A DNA stretch of 64,000 nucleotides. Origin: Streptomyces sp. ICC1. GTDB lineage: Bacteria; Actinomycetota; Actinomycetes; Streptomycetales; Streptomycetaceae. The position numbers and the translations under genes were made by a program. The notes under the pieces were generated by a model. The model worked only from the letters and a program-made list of their open reading frames with translations, was not told where the DNA came from and made no database searches. Below, piece after piece: positions 1-9,606 of this stretch (the stretch's first letter is position 1; the number at the start of each line of letters is the position of its first letter). The stretch covers positions 8,376,531 through 8,440,530 of the forward strand of contig NZ_CP030287.1 of assembly GCF_003287935.1 (NCBI RefSeq). The letters are read 5' to 3'.

Positions 1-20
1 AGATGTGTATAAGAGAACAG
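1..20 (+). other. Nextera transposon-end adapter remnant at window start
   Basis: The first 20 bases match the 19-base Tn5 mosaic end used in Nextera libraries (AGATGTGTATAAGAGACAG) except for one inserted A. This is library sequence, not genome, and it cuts the GNAT gene that follows. Confidence 0.93.
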
Positions 21-566
21 GTCGTGCAGCAGCCGCTGGAAGAGGCGGTGGTCCTGCCAGTCCCCGCCGACGTGCAGGTAGCGGGGCGCGAGCCCGTACT
101 GCTCGAAGCCCGCCTTCGCCAGCACCCGCTGCGAGGCCAGGTTGCCGACCCGCGTGCCCGCCGAGACCCGGTGCAGTCCCATCTCGTCGCGGGCGATCCG
201 GCAGAGCTCGTGCAGCGCGGCGGTGGCCAGGCCCTTGCCGGCCCAGCCCTGGTCCACCCAGTAGCCGATGGCACCGCTGCACAGCGCTCCGCGCACGACG
301 GAGACGAGGTTGATCGCCCCGACGACCGCCCCGAGGCCCCCGCCGGATTCCCCGGCGGCGACGAGCACGAACGGCCGCGCCCGCCCGGCCTCCCGGTCCG
401 CGAGCAGCTCCTCGATCCGCGCCCGCTGCACGGCCTCGGTGTAGAAGTCCCCGGCCCGCCAGGGCTCGTAGGGGGCCATGTACGCCCGGTTCCGCTCCAG
501 CGCCTCGGCGACCCCGGCGGCGTCCGCCACCCGGATCTCCCGCATCTCCACCCCGTCAATGACCAT
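21..566 (-). CDS. GNAT N-acetyltransferase (RimJ/RimL type), 3' end missing
   Basis: On the minus strand this reads as an open frame starting MVIDGVEMREIRVADA. It contains the GNAT acetyl-CoA block IGYWVDQGWAGKGLATAAL, then HRVSAGTRVGNLASQRVLAKAG and a C-terminal segment RYLHVGGDWQDHRLFQRLL, which are typical of ribosomal-protein-alanine acetyltransferase-like enzymes that acetylate an N-terminal amine. The frame runs into the adapter without a stop, so the last few residues are lost. An inner ATG at 545 has a better ribosome site (GGGGTGGAG) and may be the true start. The substrate is unknown. Confidence 0.82.
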
Positions 567-656
567 CCGGGCACGCTAACGGATCGACCACCCGGGTGCC
601 GGGCAAGGAGGAGGGCTTCTGGCGTCAGCACGGGGCGGAGAGGGGCAGCGCCTGAC

Positions 657-849
657 GTGCTCCGCTACCTGATCGACTCGACCGCCGTCTGGCGGCTGCA
701 CCGCGACCGGCCCCTCAGCGAGGCATGGGCACACGAGATCGACGAGGACAATGTCGGATCCTGTCCCCCGCAGCGACAAGGACTTCGCCGCCGCGTCAGG
801 CCTGCTCCCGGAGGTCCAGGAGCACCACGTGCACCGGGTGCCCCGCTGA
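657..849 (+). pseudogene. PIN-domain (VapC-like) ribonuclease remnant
   Basis: From the GTG at 657 the frame gives VLRYLIDSTAVWRLHRDRPL and then EAWAHEIDEDNVGSCPPQR, a PIN-domain N-terminus with the conserved metal-binding Asp in YLIDSTAVW. After about 775 the similarity moves to another frame (DKDFAAASGLLPEVQEHHV), which resembles the PIN C-terminal acidic motif, and ends with TGA at 849. The middle third of a normal ~130-residue toxin is absent. This looks like an internally deleted, frameshifted toxin. No antitoxin gene is visible upstream. Confidence 0.5.
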
Positions 850-865
850 TCCGAGCCCCCTCACC

Positions 866-2014
866 TCAGTCCTCGCAGCCGCCCGCGTCCAGGGCCAGCC
901 GGTAGCCGCGCTTGACCACCGTCTGGATCAGGTTCGGCGCGCCCAGCGCGACGCGCAGGCGGGCCATCGCCGTTTCCACCGCGTGCTCGTCGCGGCCCGC
1001 GCCGGGCAGGGCGCGCAGGAGTTCGGCGCGGGCCACCACCCAGCCCGGGCGGCGGGCCAGCGCCCGCAGCAGGGCCATGCCGGCCGGCGGGACCGGGCGC
1101 AGGTCGTTGTCGAGCAGGACGGCGTGGCCGCGCAGCTCCAGCCGGTGTCCGGCCACCGGGAGCACCCGCGCCCGGCCCGGGAGCTCCCGGCACAGCAGCT
1201 GCACGAGCGGGCCCAGCCGGAACCGCTCGGGCTGCACCGTGGCGATGCCCTCCGCCTGCAGCGGCACGGCCGTCACCGGGCCCACGCACGCCGACAGCAC
1301 CGACCCGCCGGTCAGCGCTTGCAGCACGGGTTCCCGTACGCCCCGTTCGGCCGCCCGTGACAGCAGCGAGGCGGCGGCCGGCGCGGAGGTGAAGCTCACC
1401 GCGTCGACCCCGCCGGCGGCCACCGCGTCGATCAGCCGGTCCAGCGGTCCGAGGTCCTCCGGCGCCATCCACCGGTACACCGGCACGCCGACCACCTCGG
1501 CGCCCCCCGCGCGCAGGGCCTCGACGAACCCGGGCAGCGGCTCCCCGTGCAGCTGGAGGGCGATGCGCCGGCCGGCCACCCCGGCCGTCAGCAGCCGGTC
1601 CAGTACCTCGGCCAGCGATTCCGAGGCCGGGGACCAGCTCTCGACGAGCCCGGCGGCCCGGATCACGCCCTTGACCTTCGGCCCGCGCGCCAGCAGTTCG
1701 GTGTCCCGCAGCCGGGCGAGGAGCTCCTCGCCGAGCCCCCAGCCGTCGGCGGCCTCGATCCAGCCCCGGAAGCCGATGGCGGTGGTGGCCACGACCACGT
1801 CGGGCGCGCAGCCGATCAGCTCCTTGGTCGCGGCGAGCAGTTCGGTGTCGTCGGCGACCGGCACGATCCGCAGGGCGGGCGCGTGCAGCACATTGGCCCC
1901 GCGGCGGCGCAGCAGGGCGATCAGGTCGTCGGCCCGCCGGGCGGCGGTGACCCCGATGGTGAAGCCCGCGAGCGGCCCGGCGGCCGGGGCCGGCCCGGTG
2001 GGGGTGTCGTACAT
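866..2014 (-). CDS. nnaR: NnaR-like nitrogen regulator (HemD-like domain plus winged helix)
   Basis: The 382-residue protein has an N-terminal uroporphyrinogen-III synthase-like domain (about residues 10-260, e.g. GFTIGVTAARRADDLIALL and AVSFTSAPAAASLL) and a C-terminal OmpR-type winged helix (about 285-375, ending TVVKRGYRLALDAGG). This fusion next to a nitrate transporter matches NnaR of Streptomyces coelicolor, which works with GlnR to activate nitrate and nitrite assimilation genes. A stand-alone HemD would lack the DNA-binding tail. The ATG at 2014 is preceded by AGGCAGG; the open frame further upstream (to 2101) is Arg-rich and unlikely to be translated. narK lies upstream on the same strand across a strong hairpin. 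Confidence 0.85.
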   Translation of the reverse strand: MYDTPTGPAPAAGPLAGFTIGVTAARRADDLIALLRRRGANVLHAPALRIVPVADDTELLAATKELIGCAPDVVVATTAIGFRGWIEAADGWGLGEELLARLRDTELLARGPKVKGVIRAAGLVESWSPASESLAEVLDRLLTAGVAGRRIALQLHGEPLPGFVEALRAGGAEVVGVPVYRWMAPEDLGPLDRLIDAVAAGGVDAVSFTSAPAAASLLSRAAERGVREPVLQALTGGSVLSACVGPVTAVPLQAEGIATVQPERFRLGPLVQLLCRELPGRARVLPVAGHRLELRGHAVLLDNDLRPVPPAGMALLRALARRPGWVVARAELLRALPGAGRDEHAVETAMARLRVALGAPNLIQTVVKRGYRLALDAGGCED

Positions 2015-2037
2015 GGTGACCTGCCTCGCGCAGTGGT

Positions 2038-2116
2038 CGGGTCCGGCGTCCGGGCCGGATCGCGTCCGGCTTCGGCGCCGGATCGGGTCCGGCGTCCGCA
2101 CCGGATCGGATCCGGC
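2038..2116. repeat. Short GC-rich direct repeats upstream of nnaR
   Basis: Several imperfect copies of a ~15-base unit (variants of CCGGATCGGGTCCGGCGTC) lie in the region between nnaR and the narK terminator. They could be regulator sites or simple slippage repeats; the sequence alone does not decide. Confidence 0.4.
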
Positions 2117-2126
2117 AGCGCCTTCG

Positions 2127-2170
2127 CGTGAACCGAGCCTGCCCTGGGGGCGTATCAGGCTCGGTTCACG
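2127..2170 (-). terminator. Strong hairpin downstream of narK
   Basis: A perfect 15-base inverted repeat (CGTGAACCGAGCCTG and its complement) is separated by a 14-base loop and sits about 37 bases past the narK stop. There is no T-tract, as is usual for Streptomyces terminators. Confidence 0.6.
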
Positions 2171-2206
2171 CGTATTTCGGTGCCGTTAACCGGTGTTCTG
2201 GCGGCG

Positions 2207-3577
2207 TTACACCGAGGTGAGCTGCGGCTTCGCCTCCACGCCCGCCGTGGGGATGATCGTCCGCGCGGGCCGGCGAAGGTATACCGCCCAGGTGACGGCG
2301 ACGCACGCCGCGTAGAAGCCGAGGAAGGTCACGAAGGCCGCCGTGCCCGAACCGGAGCTGAGGAAGGCCGACCGGAAGACCAGGTTGATGCCGAGCCCGC
2401 CGAGCGCGCCGACCGCCCCGATGATCCCCATGGAGGCGCCGGACAGCCGCCGCCCGTACGCGGCCGCCTCCTCGCCGGCCATGCCGCGGGCCAGGGCCTT
2501 CGCCTGGAAGATGCCGGGGATCATCTTGTAGGTGGAGCCGTTGCCGAGCCCGCTGAGGACGAACAGGGCCACGAAGCCGACGAGGAACACCGGCAGGGAG
2601 TGCCGTACGGAGGCCAGGATCACCACTCCGGTCGCCGCCGCCATCGCCACGAAGGTGGCCAGGGTGATCCGCGCCCCGCCGAAGCGGTCCGCCAGCGCCC
2701 CGCCGACCGGCCGGATCAGGGAGCCGAGGAGCGGTCCGATGAAGGTGAGCGAGGCCGCCTGGAGCGGGGTGCGGCCGAACTGCGTCTGCAGGACCAGCCC
2801 GAAGGCGAAGCTGTAGCCGATGAACGACCCGAAGGTGCCGATGTAGAGGAACGCCATGATCCAGGTGTGGGCGTCGCGGACGGCCTCCCGCACGGCGCCG
2901 GTGTCGTTGCGCACGGGTGCCAGGTTGTCCATCCGCAGGGCGGCGAGCACGGCGGCGATCACGATCAGCGGGATGTAGGCGCCGAGCAGCAGCCGCGGAT
3001 GGCCGGCCCCGGCAGTGCCGATGACCAGCAGGGCGGCGAGCTGGACGACGGGGACTCCGATGTTGCCGCCGCCCGCGTTGAGGCCGAGCGCCCAGCCCTT
3101 CTTGCGCAGCGGGAAGAAGGCGTTGATGTTCGTCATGGACGAGGCGAAGTTGCCGCCGCCGACCCCGGTCAGCGCGGCCACCAGCAGGAACGTGCCGTAC
3201 GAGGTCCCGGGCTCCATCACCAGCCAGGCGGCCGCCGTCGGCGCGAGCAGCAGCAGGGCGCTGACGATCGTCCAGTTCCGGCCGCCGAAGCGGGCCACGG
3301 CGAAGGTGTAGGGCACGCGGACGAGGGCGCCCACGCAGGTGGCGGTGGCGATGAGGAAGAACTTGCCGGCGGGGTCGATCCCGTACTGCGGGCCCATGAA
3401 GAGCACCATCACCGACCACAGGGACCAGATCGAGAACCCGATGTGCTCGGAGAGGACGGAGTAGACCAGGTTGCGGCGGGCGGTCTTCTCCCCCGTCTCC
3501 TTCCAGAAGGCCTCGTCCTCGGGTTCCCACCGCTCGATCCAGCGGCCCCCCTTGCGCGGTGCGGTCGTACTGGTCAT
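2207..3577 (-). CDS. narK: Nitrate/nitrite MFS transporter NarK
   Basis: The 456-residue membrane protein of the nitrate/nitrite porter family carries both nitrate signature segments: GGGNFASSMTNINAFFP and LGLNAGGGNIGVPVVQLAA. About 12 hydrophobic helices follow a charged N-terminus (WIERWEPEDEAFWKETGEK) that is typical of actinobacterial NarK. The ATG at 3577 has GGAGG nine bases upstream. The neighbouring nnaR makes a role in nitrate uptake for assimilation, or nitrite export, likely. A divergently encoded regulator is absent; the LysR gene upstream is on the same strand. Confidence 0.93.
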   Translation of the reverse strand: MTSTTAPRKGGRWIERWEPEDEAFWKETGEKTARRNLVYSVLSEHIGFSIWSLWSVMVLFMGPQYGIDPAGKFFLIATATCVGALVRVPYTFAVARFGGRNWTIVSALLLLAPTAAAWLVMEPGTSYGTFLLVAALTGVGGGNFASSMTNINAFFPLRKKGWALGLNAGGGNIGVPVVQLAALLVIGTAGAGHPRLLLGAYIPLIVIAAVLAALRMDNLAPVRNDTGAVREAVRDAHTWIMAFLYIGTFGSFIGYSFAFGLVLQTQFGRTPLQAASLTFIGPLLGSLIRPVGGALADRFGGARITLATFVAMAAATGVVILASVRHSLPVFLVGFVALFVLSGLGNGSTYKMIPGIFQAKALARGMAGEEAAAYGRRLSGASMGIIGAVGALGGLGINLVFRSAFLSSGSGTAAFVTFLGFYAACVAVTWAVYLRRPARTIIPTAGVEAKPQLTSV

Positions 3578-3690
3578 CACACGCCTCCACAGCTGCTGCG
3601 ATCACGTCGCGTCTCGTCCGTGGTGACGACCGTAGGAACAGCTCGTTTCGGCCCCGGTCCCCGCCGGATGACCGGCGGGAAACCTTGCTC

Positions 3691-4662
3691 TCACCCGCCG
3701 CCGGGGCCGGGTGTGAGCGCGGGCAGCCAGCTGTCCGGGGGCACTTCCAGCCAGCCGCGCTCGGCGGCGAGGGCGGCGGCGGCGGAGCGCAGTGCGTCGA
3801 GCCCGGGATGGGCGAGGCCCTTGCGCCACACCATCGCGAGCGGCGACAGGGGTACCGGGCCGGTCAGCGGGCGTTTGACGCAGCCGGGCAGATCGGCGAA
3901 GTCGACCGTGGCCAGGACCGGATTGCCGGTCTTGGCCATGACCCGGCGGAACTCGTCCTTGCCGACCGCCACCGGCGCGGGCGGCGCGGGCTCGATGCCC
4001 CGCCCGGCGAACAGCTCGCGCGCCAGCCCGGTCCACTCCAGGGTGCGCGGGTTCCCGGCCCCGGCGTACACGGTCTCCCCGGCGAGCGCCGCCAGCGGTA
4101 CGGATTCCCGCGCGGCCAGCGCGTGCCCGTCGGGCAGCACCACCGCGAGCGGCTCGTACCGTACGGGCGCCTGCGCGAGGCGGGCCCGCAGCGCCGGGTC
4201 GAGGCCGTCGGCGTACCCGAAGGAGACGTCGAGGCGGCCGGCGGCGATCTCGGCGGCGGCGTGGGTGAGCCCGGATTCGAAGCGGGCCATCAGCTCGCAG
4301 TCGGGGGCGAGCTCGCGGGCCCGGTCCAGGACGGTGCGGGCGGTGCCGGGGCCGTCGGTGTTGAGGTCGACGAGCAGCGGGCGGGCGGCGGCGTCCCCGG
4401 CGAAGGCGGCGGCCAGCTCCTCGTGGGCGCGCAGCACGCTCCGGGCCAGGGGGACCAGCCGCTCCCCGTCGGAGGTCAGCTCGACGGCGCGGGTGGTGCG
4501 GGCGAACAGGGCCGCGCCGAGGATCCCTTCGAGGCGGCGCACATCGCGGCTCAGGGCCTGCTGGGCGAAGTGGAGGCGGGCGGCGGCACGGGTGAAGTGC
4601 AGTTCCTCGGCCACGGCCAGGAAGGAGCGCAGCAGTCGGGGTTCGACGTCTCGGGGTGTCAC
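3691..4662 (-). CDS. LysR-family transcriptional regulator
   Basis: The 323-residue protein has an N-terminal LysR helix-turn-helix (LLRSFLAVAEELHFTRAAAR, then LSRDVRRLEGILGAALFART) and a C-terminal periplasmic-binding-protein-like effector domain (about residues 95-300). The start ATG at 4662 follows GACACC with only a weak ribosome site. The effector is unknown. It precedes narK on the same strand with a 113-base gap, so it could be read toward narK, but LysR regulators usually face their targets and none is intact on the other side. Confidence 0.88.
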   Translation of the reverse strand: MTPRDVEPRLLRSFLAVAEELHFTRAAARLHFAQQALSRDVRRLEGILGAALFARTTRAVELTSDGERLVPLARSVLRAHEELAAAFAGDAAARPLLVDLNTDGPGTARTVLDRARELAPDCELMARFESGLTHAAAEIAAGRLDVSFGYADGLDPALRARLAQAPVRYEPLAVVLPDGHALAARESVPLAALAGETVYAGAGNPRTLEWTGLARELFAGRGIEPAPPAPVAVGKDEFRRVMAKTGNPVLATVDFADLPGCVKRPLTGPVPLSPLAMVWRKGLAHPGLDALRSAAAALAAERGWLEVPPDSWLPALTPGPGGG

Positions 4663-4700
4663 CCGGGGAGCCTAAGCCGTTCCGGGCCGGGCCGGGCCGG

Positions 4701-4820
4701 CTGAACGAGGGGATGACCCTGGCCGTCACCGCGATCTTCGCGGGCATCGCGGTCGGCTCGGCGGCCGCCGGATCCGCGATCGACCACCTCGGCACGACCG
4801 CCCCGTACGCCCTGCCGTAG
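4701..4820 (+). pseudogene. C-terminal scrap of an MFS transporter
   Basis: The frame LNEGMTLAVTAIFAGIAVGS followed by AAAGSAIDHLGTTAPYALP and a TAG at 4818 resembles the last transmembrane hairpin of a DHA-type MFS exporter. Nothing upstream belongs to it, because the LysR start lies at 4662. LysR/MFS divergons are common in Streptomyces, so this may be the decayed partner of the LysR gene or the result of an unmarked assembly join. Confidence 0.45.
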
Positions 4821-4824
4821 CCAG

Positions 4825-4885
4825 GGGGTCCGGGGGCGGAGCCCCAGGGGTTCGGGTCCGGGGCGGAGCCCGGGGCAGTCCCGTC
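4825..4885. repeat. GGGGCGGAGCCCC-type hairpin repeats
   Basis: Two adjacent short palindromic units of the GGGGCGGAGCCC(C) type lie in a gene-free stretch. Such units are scattered through Streptomyces intergenic DNA and may end transcription of the upstream fragment. Confidence 0.5.
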
Positions 4886-4994
4886 CCACCGCCGGCCAGG
4901 CGCATGGCACGTTTTGCCACCCGCCTTCCCGCCGGTCGATTCCGGCCATGCCGTGTTCACACGGCGTTGTCCGGAGGCCAACAGTCTCGGGGGC

Positions 4995-6080
4995 ATGAAG
5001 AAGGCACTGCTCGCCGCGACCGTCGTCGCCTCCACGCTCACCCTCACCCTGGTCGCGGCCCCCGCCGCCACCGCCGCCTCCGGGTGGGACTTCCCCTGGG
5101 CCGGCCAGCACCACGGCCGCTCCGCCATCCCCTTCACCGAGGCCGCCGTCACCGCGGGCGCGGACGGCTCGTACACGCTGAAGTGGAGCGCCAAGGGCAC
5201 CAAGCGCGTCGAGATCAAGGCGAACGGCAAGGTCGTCGCCAAGGGCGGCGCCCAGGGCCAGGCCGTCGTCTCGGGGCTGCCCGCCGCCGACCGGCAGTGG
5301 TTCGACTTCAAGCCCGAGCGCGGCGAGGGCCTGCGCCTGGCCGACCGGCTCATCACGTTGGAGGGCACCGCCAACTTCCGTGACGCGGGCGGCTACCGCA
5401 CCACCACCGGCCAGTGGGTCAAGATGGGCGAGATCTACCGCTCCGACGCCCTCAACAAGCTGACCGACAACGACCTCGCCAAGCTCCAGCGGCTGCGCGT
5501 CAAGACCGTCTTCGACCTCCGCATGGAGAGCGAGCGCACCAAGGACGCCGACAAGGTCCCCGCGGGCGCCACGTACGTCGTCGCCGACGTCTTCGCGGGC
5601 TCCCCGTCCTTCCAGACCCTGCCCAAGTCGCCCGAAGAGGCCGTCAAGGCCATGGTCGACGCCGAGAAGGCCATGGTCAGCGGCGAAGGCGGCAAGAAGG
5701 CCTACACGCAGGTCTTCGAAGGCATGGAGCGCGACCGCGACCGCGCCGTCCTCTTCCACTGCACCGCGGGCAAGGACCGCACGGGCTGGGCGAACGCCTC
5801 CCTGCTCACCGCCCTCGGCGTGCCGAGCGAGACCGTCATGGCCGACTACCTGGCCAGCAACGACTACCGCAAGGCCGCCAACGACGCGGTCCTCTCGCAC
5901 CTGCCGGCCGCCCAGGCCGCCGTCTACAAGCCGATGCTCGACGTCCGCCCGGAGTACCTCAACGCCGGCTACGCCGAGGTCAAGGCCACGTACGGCACCT
6001 TCGACAACTACCTCAAGAGCGGCCTCGGCATCGACGCCCGCGAGCTCAAGCAGCTGAAGAAGGACCTCCTGGTGGGCTGA
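4995..6080 (+). CDS. Secreted tyrosine-protein phosphatase (IphP/Y_phosphatase3 family)
   Basis: The 361-residue protein has a signal peptide (MKKALLAATVVASTLTLTLV, cleavage near APAATAAS). A β-rich region (residues 30-110) is followed by a DSP/IphP phosphatase domain with NFRDAGGYRT and the P-loop HCTAGKDRTGW near residue 255, where Cys is the nucleophile and Arg binds phosphate. It should hydrolyse phosphotyrosine or phosphoinositide outside the cell. The gene is preceded by GGGGGC close to the ATG and is followed by a GC-rich palindrome. No operon partner is visible. Confidence 0.9.
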   Translation: MKKALLAATVVASTLTLTLVAAPAATAASGWDFPWAGQHHGRSAIPFTEAAVTAGADGSYTLKWSAKGTKRVEIKANGKVVAKGGAQGQAVVSGLPAADRQWFDFKPERGEGLRLADRLITLEGTANFRDAGGYRTTTGQWVKMGEIYRSDALNKLTDNDLAKLQRLRVKTVFDLRMESERTKDADKVPAGATYVVADVFAGSPSFQTLPKSPEEAVKAMVDAEKAMVSGEGGKKAYTQVFEGMERDRDRAVLFHCTAGKDRTGWANASLLTALGVPSETVMADYLASNDYRKAANDAVLSHLPAAQAAVYKPMLDVRPEYLNAGYAEVKATYGTFDNYLKSGLGIDARELKQLKKDLLVG

Positions 6081-6157
6081 CCCGCCCCGCAGGACGCGCG
6101 CGGGCCCGACCGGGACGCAAACACCCCCGGCCGGGCCCGCGCGTGCGCGGCGCCGCC

Positions 6158-8749
6158 TCAGTCCAGGACCGGCAGCAGCTCCGGCAGGTGCCCGTCCGAG
6201 GCGCGCGCAGCGTCCTGGCGCTCCCGCGGCACCTCCCCGTAGAGGGTCGTACGGGCCTTCGCGGGCCGGCCCGCCGACTCCGCGACCGCGATCAGGTCCC
6301 GCACCGACTTGTACGAGCCGTAACCCGACCCCGCCATCCGGGAGATGGTCTCCTCCATCAGCGTCCCGCCCAGGTCGTTGGCGCCCGACCGCAGCATCTC
6401 CGCCGCGCCCTCCGAGCCCAGCTTCACCCAGCTCGTCTGGATGTTGGGGATGTACGGATGCAGCAGGATCCGCGCCATCGCCGTCACCGCCCGGTTGTCG
6501 CGCACCGTCGGGCCGGGCCGGGCGATGCCCGCCAGGTACACCGGGGCGTTCGTGTGGATGAACGGCAGCGTCACGAACTCCGTGAAGCCCTCCACACCCT
6601 TGTCCAGGGCGGCCCGCTGCACGCGGGCCAGCGTGCGGAAGTGGCCGAGCCAGTGCCGGGGCTGGTCCACGTGCCCGTACATCATCGTCGAGGACGAGCG
6701 GATGCCCAGCTCGTGGGCGGTGCTGATCACGTCGATCCAGTCCGCCGTCGGCAGCTTGCCCTTGGTCAGCACCCAGCGGACCTCGTCGTCCAGGATCTCC
6801 GCCGCCGTGCCCGGGATCGAGTCGAGCCCCGCCTCCTTGGCCGCCGTCAGCCAGTCCCGCACCGACATCCCCGTACGCGTCGCGCCGTTGACCACCTCCA
6901 TCGGGGAGAAGGCGTGCACGTGCATGCCGGGCACCCGCTCCTTCACCGCCCGCGCGATGTCGAAGTAGGCCGTCCCCGGCAGGTCCGGGTGGATGCCGCC
7001 CTGCATGCACACCTCGACCGCGCCCACGTCCCACGCCTGGGCCGCGCGGTCCGCGACCTGGTCCAGGGAGAGGGTGTACGCGTCGGCGTCGGTGCGGCGC
7101 TGCGCGAAGGCGCAGAAACGGCAGCCGGTGTAGCAGACGTTGGTGAAGTTGATGTTCCGCGTGACGATGTACGTCACCTCGTCGCCGACCACCGACTTGC
7201 GCAGGTCATCGGCGATCCCGCAGAGCGCGTCCAGCGCCGGGCCGTCCGCGTGCAGCAGCGCGAGCGCCTGCTCGTCGGTGAGCCTCGTCGGATCGTCGGC
7301 GGCCTGGGCCAGCGCCGCCCGCACGTCCGTGTCGATGCGCTCCGCGACCATGCCGGGCGCCGCGGCCTCGCGCAGGGCGTCCCAGTCCCCGTACACGTCG
7401 TCGAAGTCGTCGCGGCGGTCGCCGGTCCGGCCCTGCGTGTCGATGGTGGCGTGCAGATCGGTGCGCCCGTACGCCGTGAAGCCCTCGTCCGGCTCCTGCC
7501 ACGGGCGGCCCTCCACGCGCGCCGACTCGTCCGCCAGACCCGTCTGCGGATCGGCCAGCGCGCGCACGTGCGGCAGCAGCCGGGGGTCCAGCCAGGGCTC
7601 GCCGCGCTGCAGGAACTCCGGATAGATGGTCAGGCGTTCGCGCAGCTCGAACCCGGCGGCAGCCGTCCGCTCGGCCAGCTCCTCGATGTGCGGCCAGGGG
7701 CGCTCGGGGTTGACGTGGTCGGGGGTCAGCGGGGAGACCCCGCCCCAGTCGTCGATGCCGGCGCCGATGAGCAGCGCGTACTCGGAGTCGACGAGGTTCG
7801 GCGGAGCCTGGATCCGGGCCGAGGGGCCGAGGATGTGGCGGGCCACCGCGATGGCGGCCGCCAGCTCCTCCAGCTCGGCGTCCGGCATGCCGCGCATGGC
7901 CGTGTCCGGCTTGGCGCGGAAGTTCTGGACGATGACTTCCTGGATGCCGTGGTAGCTGCGCTGGATCCGGCGGAGCTCGAAGAAGGCTTCGGCGCGCTCG
8001 TCGTACGACTCGCCGATCCCGATCAGCACCCCGGTGGTGAAGGGCACGTTGGAGCGGCCCGCGTCCTCCAGGACGCGCAGCCGGACGGCCGGCTCCTTGT
8101 CGGGGGAACCGTGGTGCGGGCCGCCGGGCTCGGACCACAGCCGGGTGGCCGTGGTCTCCAGCATCATGCCCATCGAGGGGGCGACGGGCTTGAGCCGCTG
8201 CAGCTCGGACCAGGACAGGACGCCGGGGTTGAGGTGCGGGAGGAGGCCCGTCTCCTCCAGGACGCGGATGGCCATGGCGCGCACGTAGGCCAGGGTGTCG
8301 TCGTAGCCGTGCGCGTCGAGCCACTCGCGGGCCTCGGGCCAGCGGTCCTCGGGCCGGTCGCCGAGCGTGAAGAGGGCTTCCTTGCAGCCCATGGCAGCGC
8401 CCTGGCGGGCGATGTCGAGGACCTCGTCGGGGGACAGGTACATTCCGTGCCCGTCGCGGCGGAGCTTGCCCGGGACGGTGACGAAGGTGCAGTAGTGGCA
8501 CTTGTCACGGCACAGGCGGGTGAGGGGGATGAAGACCTTGCGCGAGTACGTGATGACGCCGGGCCGGCCGGCGGCTTCGAGCCCGGAGTCCCGTACGCGG
8601 GCGGCGGAGGCGGCGAGGTCCTTCAGGGCCTCGCCGCGCGCCTGCAGGAGTACGGCCGCCTCGGTCGCGTCGAGCGCGACGCCGTCGCGGGCGCGCCGGA
8701 GCGCGCGGCGCATCGAGTTGTCGGTCGGAGCGTCACTCGGAGTGGTCAT
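6158..8749 (-). CDS. fbiC: Bifunctional FO synthase (CofG-CofH fusion)
   Basis: The 863-residue protein contains two radical-SAM modules, CofG-like with CRDKCHYC (about residue 83) and CofH-like with CYTGCRFC (about residue 540). Each CxxxCxxC binds a 4Fe-4S cluster that cleaves SAM. Together they join a tyrosine-derived radical to 5-amino-6-ribitylamino-uracil to make FO, the deazaflavin core of coenzyme F420. The fused form is normal in actinobacteria, and the length is as expected. The ATG at 8749 was chosen because the conserved region begins soon after. Neighbours are unrelated, which is usual for fbiC. Confidence 0.97.
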   Translation of the reverse strand: MTTPSDAPTDNSMRRALRRARDGVALDATEAAVLLQARGEALKDLAASAARVRDSGLEAAGRPGVITYSRKVFIPLTRLCRDKCHYCTFVTVPGKLRRDGHGMYLSPDEVLDIARQGAAMGCKEALFTLGDRPEDRWPEAREWLDAHGYDDTLAYVRAMAIRVLEETGLLPHLNPGVLSWSELQRLKPVAPSMGMMLETTATRLWSEPGGPHHGSPDKEPAVRLRVLEDAGRSNVPFTTGVLIGIGESYDERAEAFFELRRIQRSYHGIQEVIVQNFRAKPDTAMRGMPDAELEELAAAIAVARHILGPSARIQAPPNLVDSEYALLIGAGIDDWGGVSPLTPDHVNPERPWPHIEELAERTAAAGFELRERLTIYPEFLQRGEPWLDPRLLPHVRALADPQTGLADESARVEGRPWQEPDEGFTAYGRTDLHATIDTQGRTGDRRDDFDDVYGDWDALREAAAPGMVAERIDTDVRAALAQAADDPTRLTDEQALALLHADGPALDALCGIADDLRKSVVGDEVTYIVTRNINFTNVCYTGCRFCAFAQRRTDADAYTLSLDQVADRAAQAWDVGAVEVCMQGGIHPDLPGTAYFDIARAVKERVPGMHVHAFSPMEVVNGATRTGMSVRDWLTAAKEAGLDSIPGTAAEILDDEVRWVLTKGKLPTADWIDVISTAHELGIRSSSTMMYGHVDQPRHWLGHFRTLARVQRAALDKGVEGFTEFVTLPFIHTNAPVYLAGIARPGPTVRDNRAVTAMARILLHPYIPNIQTSWVKLGSEGAAEMLRSGANDLGGTLMEETISRMAGSGYGSYKSVRDLIAVAESAGRPAKARTTLYGEVPRERQDAARASDGHLPELLPVLD

Positions 8750-8789
8750 GGGCCGAGCATACGATCCGCTCGCGCGGCGGTGGAGGGGC

Positions 8790-9581
8790 TCATCGCATCA
8801 GCTCACCGGCGTTGACCAGCAGCGACTGGCCGGTTATCGCTCGCGCCCGGTCGGAGGCGAGGAAGGCGGCGGCGTCGGCGACGTCCCCGTCGGTGGCCAG
8901 GTCCGGCAGCGCCATCCGGTCGGTGAGCCGCGCGTGGACCTCGGCTTCGGGGACGCCTTCGGTGTGCGCGGTGAAGGTGACGAAGGCCTGGACCGGGGGG
9001 CCCCACATCCAGCCGGGGAGCACGGTGTTCACGCGGATGCGGTGGGGGCCGAGCTCGCGGGCCATGGAGTACATGGCGGAGGTCAGCGCGCCCTTGGAGG
9101 CCGCGTAGGCGGCCTGCTGCACCTCGTTGGGGGAGGCGATGGCGGACTGTGTGCCGATGATCACGACGGATCCGCCGGCTGCCTTCAGGGCGGGCAGGCA
9201 GGCGCGGGTCATGCGCAGGGTGCCGAGCAGGTTCACGTCGAGGATCTGCTGCCAGGTGCCGAAGTCGGCGTCCTGGAGGCCGCCGAAGTACGAGTCCCAG
9301 GCGGCGACGTGCACGACGGCGTCGACCCCGCCGAACCGCTCCTGGGCGAGGGCGGCGAGGGCTTCGCACTGGCGCTCGTCGGAGATGTCGGTCGGCAGGT
9401 ACGCGGTGTGCGTGCCGTCGGGGTCGATCTCGGCGGCGGACTTCGCGAGGTTGGCCTCGGTCCGCGCGCCGAGCACGGCGTTGCCGCCGTCGCGGACCAC
9501 GGTGGCGGCCACCTGATGCCCGAGCCCGGCCCCCACGCCGGAGACGATGACGGTCTTCCCTTGCAGCAGCAGCTGCGACAT
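8790..9581 (-). CDS. Short-chain dehydrogenase/reductase
   Basis: The 263-residue SDR has a modified nucleotide-binding motif (SGVGAGLG in place of TGxxxGxG), the DISD and VNLLGTLR strands, a Ser-containing TQSAIAS block and the catalytic [10 protein letters not shown] (Tyr and Lys near residues 158-162). It ends with the SDR pattern [12 protein letters not shown]. The ATG at 9581 has GGAGG eight bases upstream. Just upstream lies CTGACGACCCGTCAG, a palindrome like those bound by TetR repressors of lipid and steroid catabolism genes, which suggests an acyl or sterol substrate; this is inference. Confidence 0.88.
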   Translation of the reverse strand: MSQLLLQGKTVIVSGVGAGLGHQVAATVVRDGGNAVLGARTEANLAKSAAEIDPDGTHTAYLPTDISDERQCEALAALAQERFGGVDAVVHVAAWDSYFGGLQDADFGTWQQILDVNLLGTLRMTRACLPALKAAGGSVVIIGTQSAIASPNEVQQAAYAASKGALTSAMYSMARELGPHRIRVNTVLPGWMWGPPVQAFVTFTAHTEGVPEAEVHARLTDRMALPDLATDGDVADAAAFLASDRARAITGQSLLVNAGELMR

Positions 9582-9606
9582 GGTGCGGCCTCCTGACGGC
9601 ACAACA

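Noticed and set aside
3..905. Long plus-strand open frame at the window start
   Set aside because: It is the antisense of the GNAT gene and starts inside the adapter; only its 657-775 part matches a PIN domain.
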